DNA of 64,000 nt, taken from NCBI GenBank assembly GCA_043101845.1, contig JBICHN010000011.1, positions 1,178,001-1,242,000 on the forward strand. The letters run 5' to 3'. The DNA comes from JBICHN01 sp043101845 (lineage in GTDB: Bacteria; Planctomycetota; Phycisphaerae; Phycisphaerales; UBA5793). Shown here in pieces: positions 27,060 through 35,629 of the stretch; within the stretch, counting starts at the first letter, position 1, and each line of letters begins with the position of its first letter. The notes below the pieces were generated by a model that did no database searches, was not told the origin of the DNA, and saw nothing but the letters and a program-made list of their open reading frames with translations. The position numbers and the translations under genes are program-made.

Positions 27060-27230
27060 TCAGGCTGGAGGTCGTCGTGCAAAGGTCGCGACTGCTCCAA
27101 TGAGGAACAGCACGAGGAACACGACGAACAGGATCCAGGCGATCGAACTCGCCGCCCCGGCGACTCCGGAGAAGCCGAGAAGGCCGGCGATGATTGCGAC
27201 AACCAGGAATATGAGCGCCCATGACAACAT
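27060..27230 (-). CDS. DUF1328-family small membrane protein (copy A)
   Basis: 56 residues, read by hand from the reverse strand. It begins MLSWALIFLVVAIIAGLLGFSGVAG and has a second helix IAWILFVVFLVLFLIGAVATF, the full DUF1328 (YtjA-type) pattern of two transmembrane helices with a Gly-rich turn. An AGGAG ribosome site is 8 bases upstream. The function is unknown; members are often in stress-induced gene sets. A paralogue lies immediately upstream on the same strand. Confidence 0.88.
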   Translation of the reverse strand: MLSWALIFLVVAIIAGLLGFSGVAGAASSIAWILFVVFLVLFLIGAVATFARRPPA

Positions 27231-27312
27231 GGTCGAGCTCCTTTCTTCAGCGGCGCGTCGCGTTCGCGCCGCGATCGCGCCGAGTGCGTTCGTCCGACGC
27301 GGCGAACCGTCG

Positions 27313-27501
27313 TCAGCCGACGGCGGCCGCGGCCCCCATACCCAGGAGGCTCATAATGAGCAGGACAAGGAACACAATCAGGAAGATGCCAAAGAGCACC
27401 TTCGCGATCGTCGCCGCGCCCGCCGCGATGCCGGTGAATCCGAACACCGCCGCGACAATGGCGACCACAAGAAACACCAGTGCCCATCCGAGAAGTCCCA
27501 T
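27313..27501 (-). CDS. DUF1328-family small membrane protein (copy B)
   Basis: 62 residues: MGLLGWALVFLVVAIVAAVFGFTGIAAGA then a second hydrophobic helix to the C terminus. It is clearly paralogous to the 56-residue copy 82 bases downstream and gives a tandem pair. AAGGAGA precedes the ATG. Inner membrane location is expected; function unknown. Confidence 0.88.
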   Translation of the reverse strand: MGLLGWALVFLVVAIVAAVFGFTGIAAGAATIAKVLFGIFLIVFLVLLIMSLLGMGAAAAVG

Positions 27502-27629
27502 GAGTCTCTCCTTTCACGCGGCGCCGGGGAATCAAGCCCCTCCATCAGCCAGCGCCTCGCGCCAAGCAGGTGGTGGACTGAGTCGCCCGAGGGCCTTGCG
27601 GCCCTTCGAGCGATTCAAACCACGGTGGA

Positions 27630-27779
27630 TCAGCCGTCCGCGGCGTCTTCGATCGCGTCGCCGGCTTCTTCGACATCTTCGCCGGCGCCTTCCATCGTGT
27701 TGCAGCCGACCATCATCCAGCTTGCGCCGGAGAGAACGCCGAACATAAACAACGCCTTCATCAGATCGCGAATCTTCAT
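27630..27779 (-). CDS. Entericidin-type small lipoprotein
   Basis: 49 residues, read by hand from the reverse strand: a short signal ending GASWMMVGC (Cys at 24), then NTMEGAGEDVEEAGDAIEDAADG. This NTxxGAGxDVxxAGxAI pattern is that of the entericidin EcnA/EcnB family, small lipoproteins linked to stationary-phase cell lysis in E. coli. AAGGAAGGA precedes the ATG. It lies upstream of the DUF1328 pair on the same strand and may be cotranscribed. The family match is good; the role here is unknown. Confidence 0.82.
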   Translation of the reverse strand: MKIRDLMKALFMFGVLSGASWMMVGCNTMEGAGEDVEEAGDAIEDAADG

Positions 27780-27910
27780 GAGATTCCTTCCTTTCCCTGG
27801 ACGAACTCGCCGGTCTTCGGTCGAGTTCCGTGAACCGCCGGGCTCGCGTCGGGGCGAAACTCCGCATCTCGCTTCCGCCGCGGCGGTCGATTCACATTCG
27901 GTTTCCTTCG

Positions 27911-27943
27911 AAAGCGGCAGACGCCCGTTGGAGCGTCTGCCGC
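27911..27943 (-). terminator. Probable terminator of the PRC-barrel gene
   Basis: GCGGCAGACGC (27914-27924) pairs perfectly with GCGTCTGCCGC (27933-27943) around an 8-base loop. On the minus strand the hairpin is followed by TTTCG. It lies 90 bases after the PRC-barrel stop. Confidence 0.65.
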
Positions 27944-28033
27944 AGTCAGGTGGTCCTCACCTCGCATCTGTGATGACTGAAGCCTCGAGATCCGTGGAGT
28001 GGTGGTGGGAACGAGGCGAGGACCCAATCGCAA

Positions 28034-29920
28034 TCACGGTCGATCGCGGTTGTTTCGTCGATCTTCGCGATCACGGAAGCGCTCCAGGTCTTCCGCGCGG
28101 TCGCGATTCTCGTCGGCGTCCCACACAGGACGACCGTCAGCATTTCGGAATGTCACATTCTGCTCGCCGACGCGGGCGGACTCGACGATCACGAATTCGC
28201 GACCGTCCTCCGTTCGCACGACGACGCCCTGAATCACGATCGGCGACGCCTCCTTGAGGTTCACCGGCTGACGCTCCATATACCAGGTCGGGCCAAAGTG
28301 AGCGTCGTACGACCGCGCCTGCTGGCGGTCGTCACCATCCTGGTTGGCGGGCACGACGACCACGATCACGCCCGGCGCCATCTGCGCCATCGGGGGCTCG
28401 CGGCGAATCTGCTTCACTTCACCTTCGACGGTGATCGGCTCGCCCTTTTCGTAGAGCCGGTTGTAATCGCTGCCCCAGGCCCAGCCGCCGAAACGGTCGA
28501 TGTCACGGCGAATCGCGCCATCACGGTCCCGCACGCTGCGGTCCTGCCGCGGCTCTACGCCGTAGAACGAGTAGATGCGGTCACGGAAGCTCTGGTCGTT
28601 CAGCCGAACGACATCGTCGTCGCCCGAGATCGTCGGAGCGGTCTTGAATTCCGACGAACCCATATCGACATACCAGGTCTCGTTCGTACCGAACGCGAGC
28701 GCTTCGTACGGAGCGAGGTACTTCGTCTCACCCATGCCGAGCGCGCCGCCGGACACGATGCTCACGAAACCGATGTGGCCGGTCTGGGCGTTGATGTAAA
28801 TGTCCTCGATCTCGCCCACCTCTTCGCCGTGAGCGATGACCTTCATATTGTCAAGGTCTTCCGCGAACGCGAGGTGCTGATCGTTGCGGCGAACCTTGCC
28901 CGGAAGCGGGTTCCGGTCGTCGCCGGGCTCGACCTTCTCATTGTCGTCCGCGCGACGGGCGACCCATTCCGGCTCGCCGTTGTCATTGCGGAGTTTGAGC
29001 TTCGCGCCTTCGTACTCGACGGTCGACGCGACCCATATGACCTGGCCGTCGTCAGACGCCTTGACCGCCTGCGCCTCAAGCTCACGCCCACGAGTCGGCG
29101 TATGCGTCTGGCTCATGACATACCACGATGGGCCGATGACCACGCGCTCGCTCTGAGCGCCTTCCGTCTTGAGCGTCACGATGACATAAGGATGCTCAAG
29201 CCCCTGAACGCGCTCCCGCTCGACGCCGACGATCTCGCCGCGAACGGTCTCGACTTCGCCGTCCTCGAAGGCGCGGCTGTACTTGTCGAGGTACTCACGG
29301 TCTTCGTCGGTGTCGTCCCGGTCGAGGTCGTCGACATCATCCTCGTCGCCGTAGCCGAACCACTCGGCGGCCTTGTCGCGCCAGTCCTTCGACTCGATCG
29401 ACTCCCAGTCGTCCTTGTCGAACTCAGGCAGATTCTTGACCTGTTCGGGCGTGAGATTCACCTCGAATCCCTTGAACGACGACGACCAGGTCGCGGCGCG
29501 ATACGGAGCGGCGAACAGCTTGCCGCCGACACCGAGCGTTTCACCGTGCGACACAATGAGGTACTTCGCCGACCCGTCGCGGACATTGATGAGAAGGCTC
29601 TCGACTTCGCCAATTTCCTCATCCGCTTTGTTGCGGACATCGGCGTCGAGAATCTTCTCGTGCGTGATGTAGTTGATGATCCGCTGATCGTTCGTCTGGC
29701 GTTCGTTCTCGTCGTACTTTCGACGATCCTGATCGCGAAGTTCACGCTCGCGATCGCGCTGTGGTTGCGTGGTTTCCTTCGCTTCCTTCTCCCGCGGCTG
29801 AACCTGCGAGAGAGTATTGAATGACCCGTAGGCCGCGCCCCCGACAGCGCTCATCACGGAAGCGCCGGCAAGAGCCGTCATCAACGGCGTCACCAGCAAG
29901 AGTTTCGCTTTGCGCTGCAT
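28034..29920 (-). CDS. Exported protein with two PRC-barrel domains
   Basis: 628 residues. An N-terminal signal-like helix (about 5-32) is followed by a very charged Arg/Glu/Asp linker (40-80). Two PRC-barrel domains follow, near 90-160 (LDADVRNKADEEIGEVESLLINVRDGSAKYLIV) and near 355-430 (VIAHGEEVGEIEDIYINAQTGHIGFVSIV). Between and after them are two segments with FGPTWYM/IGPSWYVM, suggesting an internal duplication of a barrel plus OB-like unit. The tail is Arg/Asp-rich. PRC barrels mediate protein or RNA contacts; the function here is unknown. GAGGAG is upstream of the ATG. The stress-gene context suggests envelope stress. Confidence 0.8.
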   Translation of the reverse strand: MQRKAKLLLVTPLMTALAGASVMSAVGGAAYGSFNTLSQVQPREKEAKETTQPQRDRERELRDQDRRKYDENERQTNDQRIINYITHEKILDADVRNKADEEIGEVESLLINVRDGSAKYLIVSHGETLGVGGKLFAAPYRAATWSSSFKGFEVNLTPEQVKNLPEFDKDDWESIESKDWRDKAAEWFGYGDEDDVDDLDRDDTDEDREYLDKYSRAFEDGEVETVRGEIVGVERERVQGLEHPYVIVTLKTEGAQSERVVIGPSWYVMSQTHTPTRGRELEAQAVKASDDGQVIWVASTVEYEGAKLKLRNDNGEPEWVARRADDNEKVEPGDDRNPLPGKVRRNDQHLAFAEDLDNMKVIAHGEEVGEIEDIYINAQTGHIGFVSIVSGGALGMGETKYLAPYEALAFGTNETWYVDMGSSEFKTAPTISGDDDVVRLNDQSFRDRIYSFYGVEPRQDRSVRDRDGAIRRDIDRFGGWAWGSDYNRLYEKGEPITVEGEVKQIRREPPMAQMAPGVIVVVVPANQDGDDRQQARSYDAHFGPTWYMERQPVNLKEASPIVIQGVVVRTEDGREFVIVESARVGEQNVTFRNADGRPVWDADENRDRAEDLERFRDREDRRNNRDRP

Positions 29921-29990
29921 GTCTGTTTCTCCTCAATCACTCGTGCGATCGTGAGGGCGCACACCCCCACCTGACACGAAGCAATGAAAA

Positions 29991-30009
29991 TGGAAATTCC
30001 CCATTTCCA
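29991..30009. repeat. Inverted repeat upstream of the PRC-barrel gene
   Basis: TGGAAAT (29991-29997) and ATTTCCA (30003-30009) form a perfect 7-bp inverted repeat with a 5-base spacer, about 70 bases before the PRC-barrel start. It could be an operator. No binding protein is suggested by the sequence. Confidence 0.35.
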
Positions 30010-30133
30010 CTCAGAGCGTCGCACCGTGGAATGAGCCGTCAGTGAATCTTGAGTGAAATTGAACTCATGCCCGGGCGCCCACCTTCGGACAGGTTCTAAC
30101 TTCGGCGTCCGCGTCGAGATGGGCGTGTCTTAG

Positions 30134-31063
30134 CTAGGGTTCGATCCGCCGGAGATGTTCGTTGAAGAACGCAGTGATCTCGCGATCGAACGACGGCCCG
30201 ACCCAGCGAAGATCGTTGTGACCACCGCCATCGATGAGCACGCTTCGGGCGTTTGATCCCGCCGCGGCGCCGAGTCGCTCGAAATGAGAGCGCGGCACGA
30301 TCTCATCCTCCGTCCCGTGGACGAGCAGCAGGGGTCGATCGTTCACCCGTCGGACGAGATCGATCGGATCCATACCGGATGGCATGACGGCCCGGGCGAC
30401 GAAACTGCTCAGCCATCCGGGGTCGTCGCCTCCGCCGAGAGCGCTCGCCGCAATCTCACGCCACGCCGTGAAAGTCGAGACCACCACGCCGGCTCGGATC
30501 TCGGGACGGTCGACCATAACGGAGAGCCCCATCGGCCCGCCGACTGATTGCGCATAGAGACCGATTCGGCCCGCGTCGACATCCGATCGCGACAGGAGAT
30601 AGTCGAGCGCGGCCTCCGTATCCGTTCGGAGCGCCTCGCGACGAAGGGAACCGGAATCCGATCTTCCGTAACTCCGGTAGTCGAAGAGCAGGGTGTGGAA
30701 TCCTGCGGCCGGAAGGAAATCGACAAAGTCGATGTGATTACCGATGTTGCCCGCATTGCCGTGAACCACGAGGACTGCGGCCGCCGACGCGTCGCCGCGG
30801 CCCCTCGCCGGCAGGAACCATCCGTGCAGACGCAAGCCGTCGGCGGTTCTGAACCAGACCTCCTCGGCGCCGGCGGGGGGATCAGGAGTCCCACTCGAAG
30901 GGTAGAACACAAGCCGCTCGGCCCAGCCGGTCATCGAGAGCACCACGAAGACGACGGTGAAGAGAACGATGAGGCGCAGGGCAGGGCCGACCCACGGCCG
31001 CCCTCGTCGCCGACCCTTGTCCCCCTGCTCCTGAGCGTCAGATGTTGGATTCCGGCTCGCCAT
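30134..31063 (-). CDS. Alpha/beta hydrolase (BEM46/YqkD-like), membrane-anchored
   Basis: 309 residues. One transmembrane helix lies at about 28-46 after a charged N terminus. The hydrolase fold follows: oxyanion region VVHGNAGNIGNH, nucleophile Ser in LYAQSVGGPMG, acid in LVHGTEDEIVP and His in GGGHNDL. The first Gly of GxSxG is replaced by Ala (AQSVG), which does occur in this family. Substrate not predictable; it resembles the serine hydrolases named BEM46. It is convergent with no neighbour and divergent from rpoZ. Confidence 0.85.
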   Translation of the reverse strand: MASRNPTSDAQEQGDKGRRRGRPWVGPALRLIVLFTVVFVVLSMTGWAERLVFYPSSGTPDPPAGAEEVWFRTADGLRLHGWFLPARGRGDASAAAVLVVHGNAGNIGNHIDFVDFLPAAGFHTLLFDYRSYGRSDSGSLRREALRTDTEAALDYLLSRSDVDAGRIGLYAQSVGGPMGLSVMVDRPEIRAGVVVSTFTAWREIAASALGGGDDPGWLSSFVARAVMPSGMDPIDLVRRVNDRPLLLVHGTEDEIVPRSHFERLGAAAGSNARSVLIDGGGHNDLRWVGPSFDREITAFFNEHLRRIEP

Positions 31064-31159
31064 GGAACTACCATTCCCGCTGCATCCGCAGATGGTTCCG
31101 AAGATGACGCCCGACTCGCGTCGGAGCGTCTTTTCTCAACTGACGAGGACGAGACTTCC

Positions 31160-31393
31160 ATGATCGACACGCTTCGCAGCGATGAGATCGTATCCAGCGT
31201 AGGCGGCCGCTTTCGGCTGACCGCCCTCATCCAGCGCCGATGGCAGCAGCTCATCGAGGGCGCCCGTCCACTCGTCGACCGCGCCGGTCGCAGCGATCTC
31301 GAACTCGTCATCGAGGAGATACGGGTTGGGAAGATCGTCGCCGATGACGCCGGTGAGCCCGTTCCCGCTGAGGAAGCCGAAGAGACGCTCTGA
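31160..31393 (+). CDS. rpoZ: RNA polymerase omega subunit
   Basis: 77 residues: MIDTLRSDEIVSSVGGRFRLTALIQRRWQQLIEGARPLV, then a Glu-rich tail. The VGGRFRLTxLIxRRxxQLxxGARPLV block is the omega signature. It binds the C-terminal region of beta-prime and helps RNA polymerase assembly. A GAGGACGAG purine stretch lies upstream of the ATG at 31160. The next gene, coaC, starts 32 bases later, a pairing of rpoZ with coaBC seen in many bacteria. Confidence 0.9.
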   Translation: MIDTLRSDEIVSSVGGRFRLTALIQRRWQQLIEGARPLVDRAGRSDLELVIEEIRVGKIVADDAGEPVPAEEAEETL

Positions 31394-31425
31394 CTGAACG
31401 ATCGTCCTCACCGGCCATTCCGCCA

Positions 31426-32013
31426 ATGACCAACTCGTCCCGCGTTGAATTCGCCCGCGCCGTCTCTGGACGCGGGATCGTTGTCGCGCTGACCGGCGGC
31501 ATCGCATGTTACAAAGTCGCCGAGATCGTGAGTCGGCTCACTCAGGCCGAAGCCCGGGTGACGGTTCTCATGACCGACGCGGCGACTCGCTTCGTCACGC
31601 CGCTCACCCTCCAGGCGCTCTCGGGGCGTCCGGTCTACTCCTCGCAATGGCAGCACATCGAGTCGAGCGATCCGCAGCACATCAACCTCGCGCGGTCCGC
31701 CGACCTCATGCTCATCGCGCCATGCACGATGGATATGCTCGCGAAGCTCGTCATCGGGAGAACGGACGATGTGGTCTCTCTCGTCTGCTCGGCGGTTGAC
31801 CGGAGCACGACGCCCGTTCTGCTCGCGCCGTCGATGAACGCCGCGATGTGGGGGCAGGCCTCGACGCAACGCAACATCGCGCAACTCCGCGAGGATGGGT
31901 TTCACCTCATCGGTCCGGACGACGGCTGGCAGGCGTGCCGCACTTCCGGACCGGGCCGAATGAGCGAGCCGCTCGAGATTCTCGACGCGATCGCTTCGCT
32001 CGTCAGCCGCTGA
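31426..32013 (+). CDS. coaC: Phosphopantothenoylcysteine decarboxylase (stand-alone)
   Basis: 195 residues, the length of the CoaC half only. It carries the flavoprotein start IVVALTGGIACYKVAEIV, the segment DPQHINLARSADLMLIAPCTMDMLAKL and the active-site region LAPSMNAAMW, all typical of the HFCD/CoaC family. It decarboxylates phosphopantothenoylcysteine with FMN in coenzyme A synthesis. In most bacteria it is fused to CoaB; here there is no synthetase domain, so CoaB must be encoded elsewhere. No clear Shine-Dalgarno, which fits coupling to rpoZ. Confidence 0.88.
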   Translation: MTNSSRVEFARAVSGRGIVVALTGGIACYKVAEIVSRLTQAEARVTVLMTDAATRFVTPLTLQALSGRPVYSSQWQHIESSDPQHINLARSADLMLIAPCTMDMLAKLVIGRTDDVVSLVCSAVDRSTTPVLLAPSMNAAMWGQASTQRNIAQLREDGFHLIGPDDGWQACRTSGPGRMSEPLEILDAIASLVSR

Positions 32014-32100
32014 CACGGAACCCTTCGCAGAATCCGGGTTGTCGGGCTTCCTGTATTGGGCGATACTGCCGACTCATCCCTCGTACGGAAGGATCGCACG

Positions 32101-33573
32101 ATGGGTCCAGGTGGATTGATCATGGCGCTTGCGGCGGGCGCCATACTGACTTCGGCGGCCGGTTGGGCTCAGGACCGAGTGTGCGCACCAGAGATTGCGC
32201 GCCTCGCCGACTGGATTTCTCCCGGCGCTCCCGTTGGGATTTCCGGAGATGATCTGCTTCTGGCGGACCCGGACGACTCTGTTGATCCGCCCGGAATCCA
32301 TGTGTACCGGGATTCCGGCACGGGTTGGGAGCATGCTCAGACCATTCTGAGGCCGCCGGGGCATTCCTCGCGGACTTTCGCGAATCGAATGGCGGTTGAC
32401 GGCGACCTCCTCCTGACCTTCGACGGGGAGCCGTTCACCACGGAGGTTCGGGCCCACCTCTTTCGTCGCGATGCCGGCGGCGTCTGGTCGCTCGAGCAGT
32501 CATTGCCCGTCGAGGGCGCCGTCCAGGATGCGTCGGATTGTGATCTCGCTGGCGACCTGCTCGTGTTGAGTGACGACGGCGATCAGTTTTCACCTGGCAA
32601 AGTCGTCACCTTCGAACATGACGGCGTGAGTTGGACGCGTCGTCCCGATCTCGTGGCGCCAGACTCTCATCCGGATGATCGATTCGGATCCGATCTCTCG
32701 CTCGATTCGGGGCGCCTCGTCGTCGACGGCGCGCCGGCGGCGTCGTCGAACGATGAGGCCATCTGGAGTTATGTCTGGCAGGGGGGCGAGTGGGTCTTCG
32801 AAGAACTGGTAGCGACGACTCCGGATGTCCCTGATCTTGCGCAACACGGAGGCGTTCTCGCGTTCCGCCCCGGTGGATACTTTGATCCACATATTGAGGT
32901 CTATCGACACGACGGTCAGAACTGGAGGGCGGAAGCGGTGCTCGCTCCTCCGCCGTCAACGAATCTCGGTACCACGGTGATCGCCGGACCGAATCGATTG
33001 GCCATCTTCGCATGGGCGGGAGAGCACTACGGCAATCTCTCCGGAGAGGTCCATCTCTACAAGTACGATCTCGGCGCGTGGACTCACATCGAAACTATTG
33101 TCGCCGAAGACGGCTATGTCGATCAGGAGTTCGGATTCCAGATCGCGATGGAGGGTGAATTTCTTCTGTGCGGGTCGGGTGAGCCGCCGGACTTCCCATC
33201 GTCGACCCCGTACTACCTGCGTGATCTGTCGCAACCCGGCCAACCTTGCCTGTCCGTAGAGGGGCCGGAGCCTGGCATCGCCGGCGCCGTGAATCGGTTT
33301 GAGATCCGAAATGGCGCCCCCGGCGCGACCGTGTACATGATCGCGGGACGCCACAGTCTGCCGAATCAGGCAATCCGCGTTCCGGGATGCCCGGATACCT
33401 GGATCTGGGAAACCGCGGGTACGCAGGTGTACACGATCACGCTTGACGCGAACGGCGACGGCGAGTGGGTCGTGTTCGCTCCGTCCGCGGCGCGACGATT
33501 TGAACTTGTCGTGCAGGCGCTCCAGGCTCCCGGGTGCCGCCTGAGCAACGCCGTACGCTTCCAGTTGCAATGA
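32101..33573 (+). CDS. Secreted propeller-like protein of unknown function
   Basis: 490 residues from the ATG at 32101, with GGAAGG upstream. The signal peptide ends near GWAQ (about residue 24). Residues 30-380 hold repeats of the form VSGDRLLL...V..H.. with AxxDxFGxxLSLDxGRLVVDG, as in FG-GAP/Integrin-alpha-like or Kelch-like beta propellers of planctomycetes and myxobacteria. The last 110 residues (from PCLSVEGPEPGIAG) form a separate beta domain ending in SNAVRFQLQ, and resemble the C terminus of the sugar dehydrogenase-like protein at 58881. Function unknown; extracellular or surface location inferred. Confidence 0.72.
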   Translation: MGPGGLIMALAAGAILTSAAGWAQDRVCAPEIARLADWISPGAPVGISGDDLLLADPDDSVDPPGIHVYRDSGTGWEHAQTILRPPGHSSRTFANRMAVDGDLLLTFDGEPFTTEVRAHLFRRDAGGVWSLEQSLPVEGAVQDASDCDLAGDLLVLSDDGDQFSPGKVVTFEHDGVSWTRRPDLVAPDSHPDDRFGSDLSLDSGRLVVDGAPAASSNDEAIWSYVWQGGEWVFEELVATTPDVPDLAQHGGVLAFRPGGYFDPHIEVYRHDGQNWRAEAVLAPPPSTNLGTTVIAGPNRLAIFAWAGEHYGNLSGEVHLYKYDLGAWTHIETIVAEDGYVDQEFGFQIAMEGEFLLCGSGEPPDFPSSTPYYLRDLSQPGQPCLSVEGPEPGIAGAVNRFEIRNGAPGATVYMIAGRHSLPNQAIRVPGCPDTWIWETAGTQVYTITLDANGDGEWVVFAPSAARRFELVVQALQAPGCRLSNAVRFQLQ

Positions 33574-34538
33574 GTCGACGAGCAGAGAGTCTGGAGGAAA
33601 GGCCCCCTCGCCGGCCCGTGTCGACCTACTCGATCGTGGCGCGCGATTCGGACACCGGAGAAATGGGCGTCGCCGTACAGTCGCACTGGTTCTCGGTCGG
33701 CACGATCGTGTCGTGGGCCGCGGCCGGTGTCGGCGCCGTGGCGACGCAGTCGCTTGTCGATCCCGCGTATGGGCCGAACGGTTTGAAACTCATGCGCGCC
33801 GACGAGCCGGCGCCGGAGTCGCTGCACATCCTGACCGCCCGCGACGACGGGCGCGCCGTGCGGCAAGTCGCGATGATCGATTCACGCGGGCGTGTCGCCG
33901 CCCACACGGGGAGCCGGTGCATCGCCGCCGCAGGACACCTCGTCGACGCCGATCATCAATTTTCGGTTCAGGCGAACATGATGGAGAACGACTCCGTCTG
34001 GCCCGCGATGGCCGACGCATACCGGACGGCGACCGGCGACCTCGCGGATCGGCTCATCACAGCGCTCCGAGCCGCGGAAGCAGCGGGGGGCGACATTCGC
34101 GGCAGACAGTCCGCAGCTCTGCTCGTCGTCGGCGCCGAGTCGACCGGTCGCCTCTGGGAAGACCGACGATTTGACCTGCGCGTCGAAGATCACCCGGACC
34201 CGGTGAATGAACTCGCGCGACTCGTCATCCTCCGACGCGCGTATCTCCATATGAACGCCGGCGACGCCGCGATCGAGCGGGGCGACATGGCGACTGCTCG
34301 ATCGGAATACGAGGCGGCCGGAGCGCTCGCGCCGGAGATCGACGAGATTCCTTTCTGGCGCGCCGTGACGCTTGCGGCCGGCGGCGCGCTCGACGACGCG
34401 CTCCCGATCTTCCGCGAAGTCTTCATGCGCGATCCGAGATGGGCCGACCTCGTCGTTCGGCTTGTACCGAGCGGTATTCTGCCCGACGACGACGCGATGC
34501 TGGCCCGCATTCAAGCGGAATGCGAGCGCCGCGACTGA
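33570..34538 (+). CDS. DUF1028-family (Ntn-hydrolase-like) protein with C-terminal TPR-like region
   Basis: 322 residues from the ATG at 33570, which overlaps the previous stop (ATGA). The DUF1028 domain starts at STYSIVARD and includes MGVAVQSHWFSVG, ATQSLVDPAYGPNGL and AAGHLVDADHQFSVQANMM, all family hallmarks. DUF1028 has an Ntn-hydrolase-like fold with no proven reaction. A GTG at 33618 with GGAGGAAAGG upstream would start right at the domain and is an alternative. From about 230 on, MNAGDAAIERGDMATARSEYEAAGALAPE looks like a TPR. Confidence 0.85.
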   Translation: MSRRAESLEERPPRRPVSTYSIVARDSDTGEMGVAVQSHWFSVGTIVSWAAAGVGAVATQSLVDPAYGPNGLKLMRADEPAPESLHILTARDDGRAVRQVAMIDSRGRVAAHTGSRCIAAAGHLVDADHQFSVQANMMENDSVWPAMADAYRTATGDLADRLITALRAAEAAGGDIRGRQSAALLVVGAESTGRLWEDRRFDLRVEDHPDPVNELARLVILRRAYLHMNAGDAAIERGDMATARSEYEAAGALAPEIDEIPFWRAVTLAAGGALDDALPIFREVFMRDPRWADLVVRLVPSGILPDDDAMLARIQAECERRD

Positions 34539-34547
34539 TTCAATCAA

Positions 34548-35132
34548 TCACGCCGTGGTCGGCTCTGGAACGGACGGCCTGATGAGCGCGGCGTAGACGA
34601 ACCCGACGAACAGCCAGCCGATGAGGCCGTCGGCGATGACGACGAGCGTGTAATCGGTCGGGTAATACATGTAATTCCATTACGCCATGTGCGCGAAGGC
34701 GCCGGTGATGATTCCAATCGCCGAAACAAACGCGACGCGACCGCCGAAGCTGATGATCGAGTTCCGCGCCATCCAGAGCATCCACGCGCCGACGAGCGTC
34801 GAGATGTAGTAGAACAGGAAGCCGTACGCGTGCACTTTCGGCGCCATGGGCTCGACTCCGTCCGGCATGTACGCAATGGTTGCGATCGGCCCCTGACGAT
34901 GTCGCTCCATCCAAGCGTCCTCGTCGAAGTTCGGTCCTTCCGACATACCCGGAACGAAATAGAAGCCGCGCTCGGGCATTTCCGATCGCATGACCTCTAC
35001 CACGGCCTCTTCATTCTCGATGAAGCTCATGGTCATGTTGTGCCACGGAATGACCACCCACGAGAGAAAGTTCCAGACAAACATGATGACGGCCCCGATG
35101 AGGCCGACCCAGATGACGCGTCCGAGTCCCAT
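34548..35132 (-). pseudogene. Membrane protein gene interrupted by an in-frame TAA
   Basis: From the ATG at 35132 (AAGGAG upstream) the frame runs 150 codons: helix RVIWVGLIGAVIMFVWNFLSWVV, a soluble loop, then helices near 100-120 and 130-148, and stops at TAA (34680-34682). The same frame then continues without shift for 43 codons, starting WNYMYYPTDYTLVVIADGLIGWLFVGFVYAAL, a further transmembrane helix, to TGA at 34548. This looks like one protein of about 194 residues cut by a nonsense codon; a Tyr or Gln codon could give TAA by one change. The family is not one I can name. Alternatives are a sequencing error or a truly shortened protein. Confidence 0.65.
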
Positions 35133-35278
35133 CGCTGCACTCCTTGAACTGAACTGTTCGCTCGAAGGGACATGGCGACCGCCCCGGCGGGCGAACCATC
35201 CACCACGAACCATCTCGACGACTCGAACATGATGCGCGACCGGCGACGCGAACGCAAATCGATCGCGCCGTCATCGAT

Positions 35279-35605
35279 CTACTTCACCCGACGCAGGCGC
35301 TGGGGTGATGCGCCGGGGACGCGTTCGATGAGGCCGCGCGCTTCGAGATCGAGCTTGACCGTCGTGGTGAGCCACGACGCCGATCCGTTCGCCGGCTGCA
35401 TCGACTTCGGTATCCGCTTCGCCACCTGCTTCGGAAGATCACCGAACGGGACGCCGGATTCCGATTTTGGAATGACCTCGAGCAATGCGGCGCGAACCGC
35501 ATCGTACTTCGCCCGCGACAGGCGCGTCCCGTTCTTCCCCGGGGTCACGGTCTTCGTCTCGATCATCTCGTCGGTTTCGGTTCGAGCGGTCGTAGAGCGC
35601 GGCAT
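35279..35605 (-). CDS. DUF6958-type small protein
   Basis: 108 residues. The core VTPGKNGTRLSRAKYDAVRAALLEVIP and the region VAKRIPKSMQPANGSASWLTTTVKLDLEARGLIERVPG match a small family of winged-helix-like bacterial proteins of unknown function (DUF6958 as I recall it). The C-terminal half resembles a helix-turn-helix with wing (KLDLEARGLIERV). GGAGG lies 10 bases before the ATG. It is the last of two minus-strand genes here, 24 bases downstream of the DUF1080 gene. Confidence 0.72.
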   Translation of the reverse strand: MPRSTTARTETDEMIETKTVTPGKNGTRLSRAKYDAVRAALLEVIPKSESGVPFGDLPKQVAKRIPKSMQPANGSASWLTTTVKLDLEARGLIERVPGASPQRLRRVK

Positions 35606-35629
35606 TTCGGGACAACCTCCTCGTCAGCC

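Noticed and set aside
28298..29824. 508-codon plus-strand frame opposite the PRC-barrel gene
   Set aside because: Antisense of the PRC-barrel gene with no independent ribosome site or domain.
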